A stretch of 64,000 nt of DNA from Methylobacterium sp. Leaf104 (GTDB lineage: Bacteria > Pseudomonadota > Alphaproteobacteria > Rhizobiales > Beijerinckiaceae), in assembly GCF_001422885.1 (NCBI RefSeq), contig NZ_LMMZ01000012.1, positions 64,388 to 128,387 on the forward strand, written 5' to 3'. The notes beneath the pieces were generated by a model that had not been told where the DNA came from, made no database searches, and saw only the letters and a list, made by a program, of their open reading frames with translations. Every line of letters begins with the position of its first letter. Position 1 is the stretch's first letter. Both the position numbers and the translations under genes were made by a program. This document shows, piece after piece, positions 61,469-64,000 of the stretch.

Positions 61469-61500
61469 CTGTAACGCAGACCAGCAGCTGAAACGCAGAC
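61469..61500 (+). repeat. two direct repeats before the sensor kinase gene
   Basis: CTGTAACGCAGAC (61469-61481) and CTGAAACGCAGAC (61488-61500) differ by one base and are 19 bp apart, just upstream of the kinase start. They may be a response-regulator site or chance duplication. Confidence 0.4.
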
Positions 61501-61509
61501 TTGGCCAGT

Positions 61510-62928
61510 ATGATCTCCTCCCCCTCCTGGCTCCCGATGCGCCGGCGCTCGATCGCGGTGCGCCTCGCCACCTCGGCCCTGCTGGCGAGCTCGGCGATCC
61601 TGCTGATCGCCGCCTGGATCCTCACGACCCTGTACCGCGAGAACACCGAGCGGGCCTTCGACAGCCGTCTGCTGGTCTACGCCAACAACCTCGCCACCGA
61701 CCTCGTCTCGCCCAACGATCCCGAGAGCCGCTCCTTCACCCTGAGCGATCCGCGCTTCGACCTGCCGCTCTCGGGCTGGTACTGGCAGATCGGGCGTCCC
61801 GACGCGAAGCCGCGCGACCTGCGCACCTCGCGCTCCCTCGTCGGCGTGCCCCTGAAGGCGGCCGGCACGCCCGACACCAAGGCGGGCATCGGCCAGATCC
61901 GCCAGGGCTACGGCCGGGCGCAGGACGAGCGCCGCCTGCGCGTCATCGAGCGCGACGTCGATCTCGGCGAGGAGGGCCGCTACACCGTGCGGGTCGCCGG
62001 CCCCGCCGACGAGATCGAGAACGACGTCGACCGCTTCCGCTTCTCGCTGATGGTCACCTTCGGCCTGCTCGGCCTGTCGCTCGCCCTCACGACCCTCTTG
62101 CAGATCCGCTTCGGCCTGGCGCCGCTCGCCAAGCTGCGGAACGCGCTGGGCGCCATCCGGCGCGGCGAATCGGACCGCATCACCGGCGAGTACCCGCGCG
62201 ACATCGCTCCCCTGGCGGGCGAGGTGAACCTGCTCATCGAGACCAACCGGGAGATCCTGGAGCGGGCGCGCACCCAGGTCGGCAACCTCGCCCACGCCCT
62301 GAAGACGCCCCTCTCGATCATCGTCAACGAGGTCGGCGCCGCCGACGCGCCCGAGGAGCTCGCCGCCAAGATCCGCGAGCAGGCCGCCGTGATGCGCGAC
62401 CAGGTGAACTACCACCTCGACCGCGCCCGGGCGGCGGCGCTGGCCGGCACCCTCGGCACCTCCACGGAGGTCGAGCCGGCCCTGGCCGGCCTCGTGCGCA
62501 CCTTCGGCAAGATCTACCGCGACAAGGACATCGCCTACGAGGTCCACGTGCCGGCCGGCCTGCGGTTCCGGGGCGAGCGCCAGGACTTCGAGGAGATGAT
62601 CGGCAACCTCGTCGACAACGCCTCGAAATGGGCCCACGGCCGGGTGGCGATCCGGGCCGAGGCGGTGGGCAAGAACGATTATCCCCACCTTCTCGTGGCC
62701 ATCGAGGACGACGGGCCGGGGCTCGCCCCGGAGGACCGGGCGGAGGTGCTCGGGCGCGGCCGTCGCCTCGACGAGACCAAGCCGGGCTCGGGGCTCGGCC
62801 TCTCGATCGTGGCCGATCTCGCAGCCCTCTATCGCGGGCGCTTCCGCCTGGAGGAGGCGACGCTGGGGGGCCTGCGGGCGGTGATCGAGGTGCCGGGGGA
62901 CGCGCCGGCCGGCGTCGCCCCGCACTGA
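61510..62928 (+). CDS. sensor histidine kinase (FeuQ-like)
   Basis: 472 residues. Two membrane helices (about 22-45 and 175-197) flank a periplasmic sensor of about 130 residues. A HAMP-like linker (LAPLAKLRNALGAIRRGE) precedes the His box NLAHALKTPLSII near residue 261. The ATPase domain has N-box GNLVDNASKWA, G1 EDDGPGL and G2 GSGLGLSIV, all intact. It phosphorylates the adjacent regulator. ATG 61510 is used; TTG 61501 and the internal MRRRSIAV are alternatives. It is directly followed by ccmI, as in rhizobial feuPQ-cycH loci. Confidence 0.92.
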   Translation: MISSPSWLPMRRRSIAVRLATSALLASSAILLIAAWILTTLYRENTERAFDSRLLVYANNLATDLVSPNDPESRSFTLSDPRFDLPLSGWYWQIGRPDAKPRDLRTSRSLVGVPLKAAGTPDTKAGIGQIRQGYGRAQDERRLRVIERDVDLGEEGRYTVRVAGPADEIENDVDRFRFSLMVTFGLLGLSLALTTLLQIRFGLAPLAKLRNALGAIRRGESDRITGEYPRDIAPLAGEVNLLIETNREILERARTQVGNLAHALKTPLSIIVNEVGAADAPEELAAKIREQAAVMRDQVNYHLDRARAAALAGTLGTSTEVEPALAGLVRTFGKIYRDKDIAYEVHVPAGLRFRGERQDFEEMIGNLVDNASKWAHGRVAIRAEAVGKNDYPHLLVAIEDDGPGLAPEDRAEVLGRGRRLDETKPGSGLGLSIVADLAALYRGRFRLEEATLGGLRAVIEVPGDAPAGVAPH

Positions 62929-63135
62929 ATCGCGCCCCGTGGCGGCCGGAGGCCCGACCCGGCGGCGCCGGGCACGCGGGCGGGCTCGTGGGGACCCGGT
63001 TTCCCCGCCCGCCCTCATGCTCTAGGGTCGCGCCCTCCCCCGGAAGTGCTGCGCGTGACACCGTGTCGCCCAAGGCCTGCATCGTGCCGGCGGGGACCCG
63101 CGTCTACATGCAAGCGGGGCAGCGTCTGGGGCGTG

Positions 63136-64000
63136 ATGACGGCACTTTGGTTCATATTGGCGGTCATGACCGGCGCGGCGGTGTTCGCCCTGCTCTGGCC
63201 GATGTCGCGCCGGGCCAATCCCGCCGCCGCGCCGGAGGCCGGCGGCCTCGCCACCGAGACCGGCTTCTACGAGGACCAGCTGCGCGAGATCGAGCGCGAC
63301 GAGGCCCGGGGCCTGATCGCGGCGCCGGAGGCGGAGGCCGCGCGCACCGAGGCGGCCCGTCGCCTGCTGCGCGCCAACCGCGCCGGCGTCCCCGCCGCCC
63401 AGGACATCGCCGAGCCGGCCCTACGCCAGCGCCGGGCGGCCTCGGCCTTCGCCCTCTCGACCATTCCCCTCGTCGCCCTCATCGCCTACGGCCTCTACGG
63501 CTCGCCGCACATGCCGGCGCAGGGCCAGGCCGAGCGGGCGGCGGCCCAGAGCGGCGATCAGGATCTGCTCAAGGCGATCGGGCAGATCGAGGCGCGGCTC
63601 GCCGCCGACCCCACCGACGGGCGCGGCTGGTCGGTGCTCGCCCCCGTCTACATGCGGATGGGCCGCTTCGACGACGCCGCCCACGCCTACGAGGCGGCCA
63701 CCCGCCTCCTGGGCGAGACGCCGCAGCGCCTGTCCGACTGGGGCGAGGCCCTGGTGGCGGCGGCCAACGGCGCGGTCACGCCCCAGGCCAAGGGCATCTT
63801 CCAGCGTGCGGTCGACCTCGACGGGCAGGTTGCCAAGCCACAATTCTACCTCGCGCGGGCGGCCGAGCTCGACGGCGACGTTCCCCAGGCGGTCCGGCGC
63901 CTGCGGGCCATGGCCGACGCCGCCCCCGCCGATGCGCCCTGGCTCCCCCTCGTCCGCGAGAACCTCGCGCGCCTGACGGGCGAGACCGCGCCCGGACCGT
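63136..64000 (+). CDS. ccmI: cytochrome c maturation protein CcmI (CycH), partial, runs past window end
   Basis: 288 residues are visible and the frame continues beyond 64000. The N-terminal membrane helix (WFILAVMTGAAVFALLWPM) precedes the conserved FYEDQLREIERDEARGLI and EAARRLLRA segment. A second helix (ASAFALSTIPLVALIAYGLYG) leads to the periplasmic TPR domain (LLKAIGQIEARLAADPTDGRGWSVLAPVYMRMGRFDDAAHAYEAA). CcmI holds apocytochrome c for heme attachment by CcmF/CcmH, which usually follow in the operon. ATG 63136 lies 207 bp after the kinase gene. Confidence 0.9.
   Translation, partial: MTALWFILAVMTGAAVFALLWPMSRRANPAAAPEAGGLATETGFYEDQLREIERDEARGLIAAPEAEAARTEAARRLLRANRAGVPAAQDIAEPALRQRRAASAFALSTIPLVALIAYGLYGSPHMPAQGQAERAAAQSGDQDLLKAIGQIEARLAADPTDGRGWSVLAPVYMRMGRFDDAAHAYEAATRLLGETPQRLSDWGEALVAAANGAVTPQAKGIFQRAVDLDGQVAKPQFYLARAAELDGDVPQAVRRLRAMADAAPADAPWLPLVRENLARLTGETAPGP

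Noticed and set aside
1..64000. tRNA, rRNA or riboswitch genes
   Set aside because: No cloverleaf-like segments with a T-loop motif, no rRNA stretches and no recognisable aptamer were found by reading the intergenic regions; a covariance-model search would settle it.

Overview
The window is GC-rich alphaproteobacterial chromosome, most likely Methylobacterium or Methylorubrum. Support comes from a meaB-type G3E GTPase, a MucR/Ros regulator, a feuPQ-like two-component pair next to cytochrome c maturation gene ccmI (cycH), a complete RcGTA-type gene transfer agent cluster, and Hyphomicrobiales-like gene content throughout. No rRNA, tRNA, CRISPR array, insertion sequence or integrase was seen. 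Genus assignment is inference, not proof.

Region 1 (1-15.9 kb) is mostly housekeeping. It opens with the 3' end of a YcbB-like L,D-transpeptidase, then an acidic orphan, a lipoprotein esterase, meaB with a pyroglutamyl-peptidase-like gene, and a CsbD-like stress protein. A minus-strand ketone-body/PHB operon follows (patatin-like phospholipase, acetoacetate decarboxylase, 3-hydroxybutyrate dehydrogenase), divergent from accA. Then come a YafK-type lipoprotein, a LysE exporter, a tiny exported Met/Arg/His repeat protein with a clean terminator, PhoH, and UvrD/PcrA helicase with a 17-bp tandem repeat upstream.

Region 2 (16-36 kb) holds a large AsmA-like protein, oligopeptidase B, a MucR regulator whose start overlaps an unannotated ORF remnant, a DUF6456 protein, SufE, a PAS histidine kinase with an eroded ATPase domain, a 2-hydroxyacid dehydrogenase, an SH3 protein and a cupin. 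Next is a four-gene operon of ECF sigma factor, membrane anti-sigma factor, catalase-related hemoprotein and cytochrome b561. It is divergent from a small exported protein, and both directions carry the same promoter-like motif (GGAATAA-N14-CGTC). A 1337-residue GGDEF-PAS-PAS-PAS-GGDEF-EAL membrane protein follows.

Region 3 (36.2-60.0 kb) is a gene transfer agent cluster in RcGTA order: terminase small and large subunits, portal, prohead protease, capsid, connectors, tail tube, chaperones, tape measure, DUF2460, DUF2163, NlpC/P60, 1297-residue baseplate protein. A DUF2793/S74 fibre-like protein and a GH24 lysozyme with small membrane proteins come next. Four sets of non-phage genes sit between structural genes: a VapBC module, two trypsin-like proteases, a LysR/GST/PNPOx cassette and a RelE/Xre toxin-antitoxin module. 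No integrase or replication genes are present.

Region 4 (60.1-64 kb) is a PepSY-like periplasmic protein, an OmpR-type response regulator and its kinase (FeuNPQ-like arrangement), then the 5' part of ccmI running off the window.
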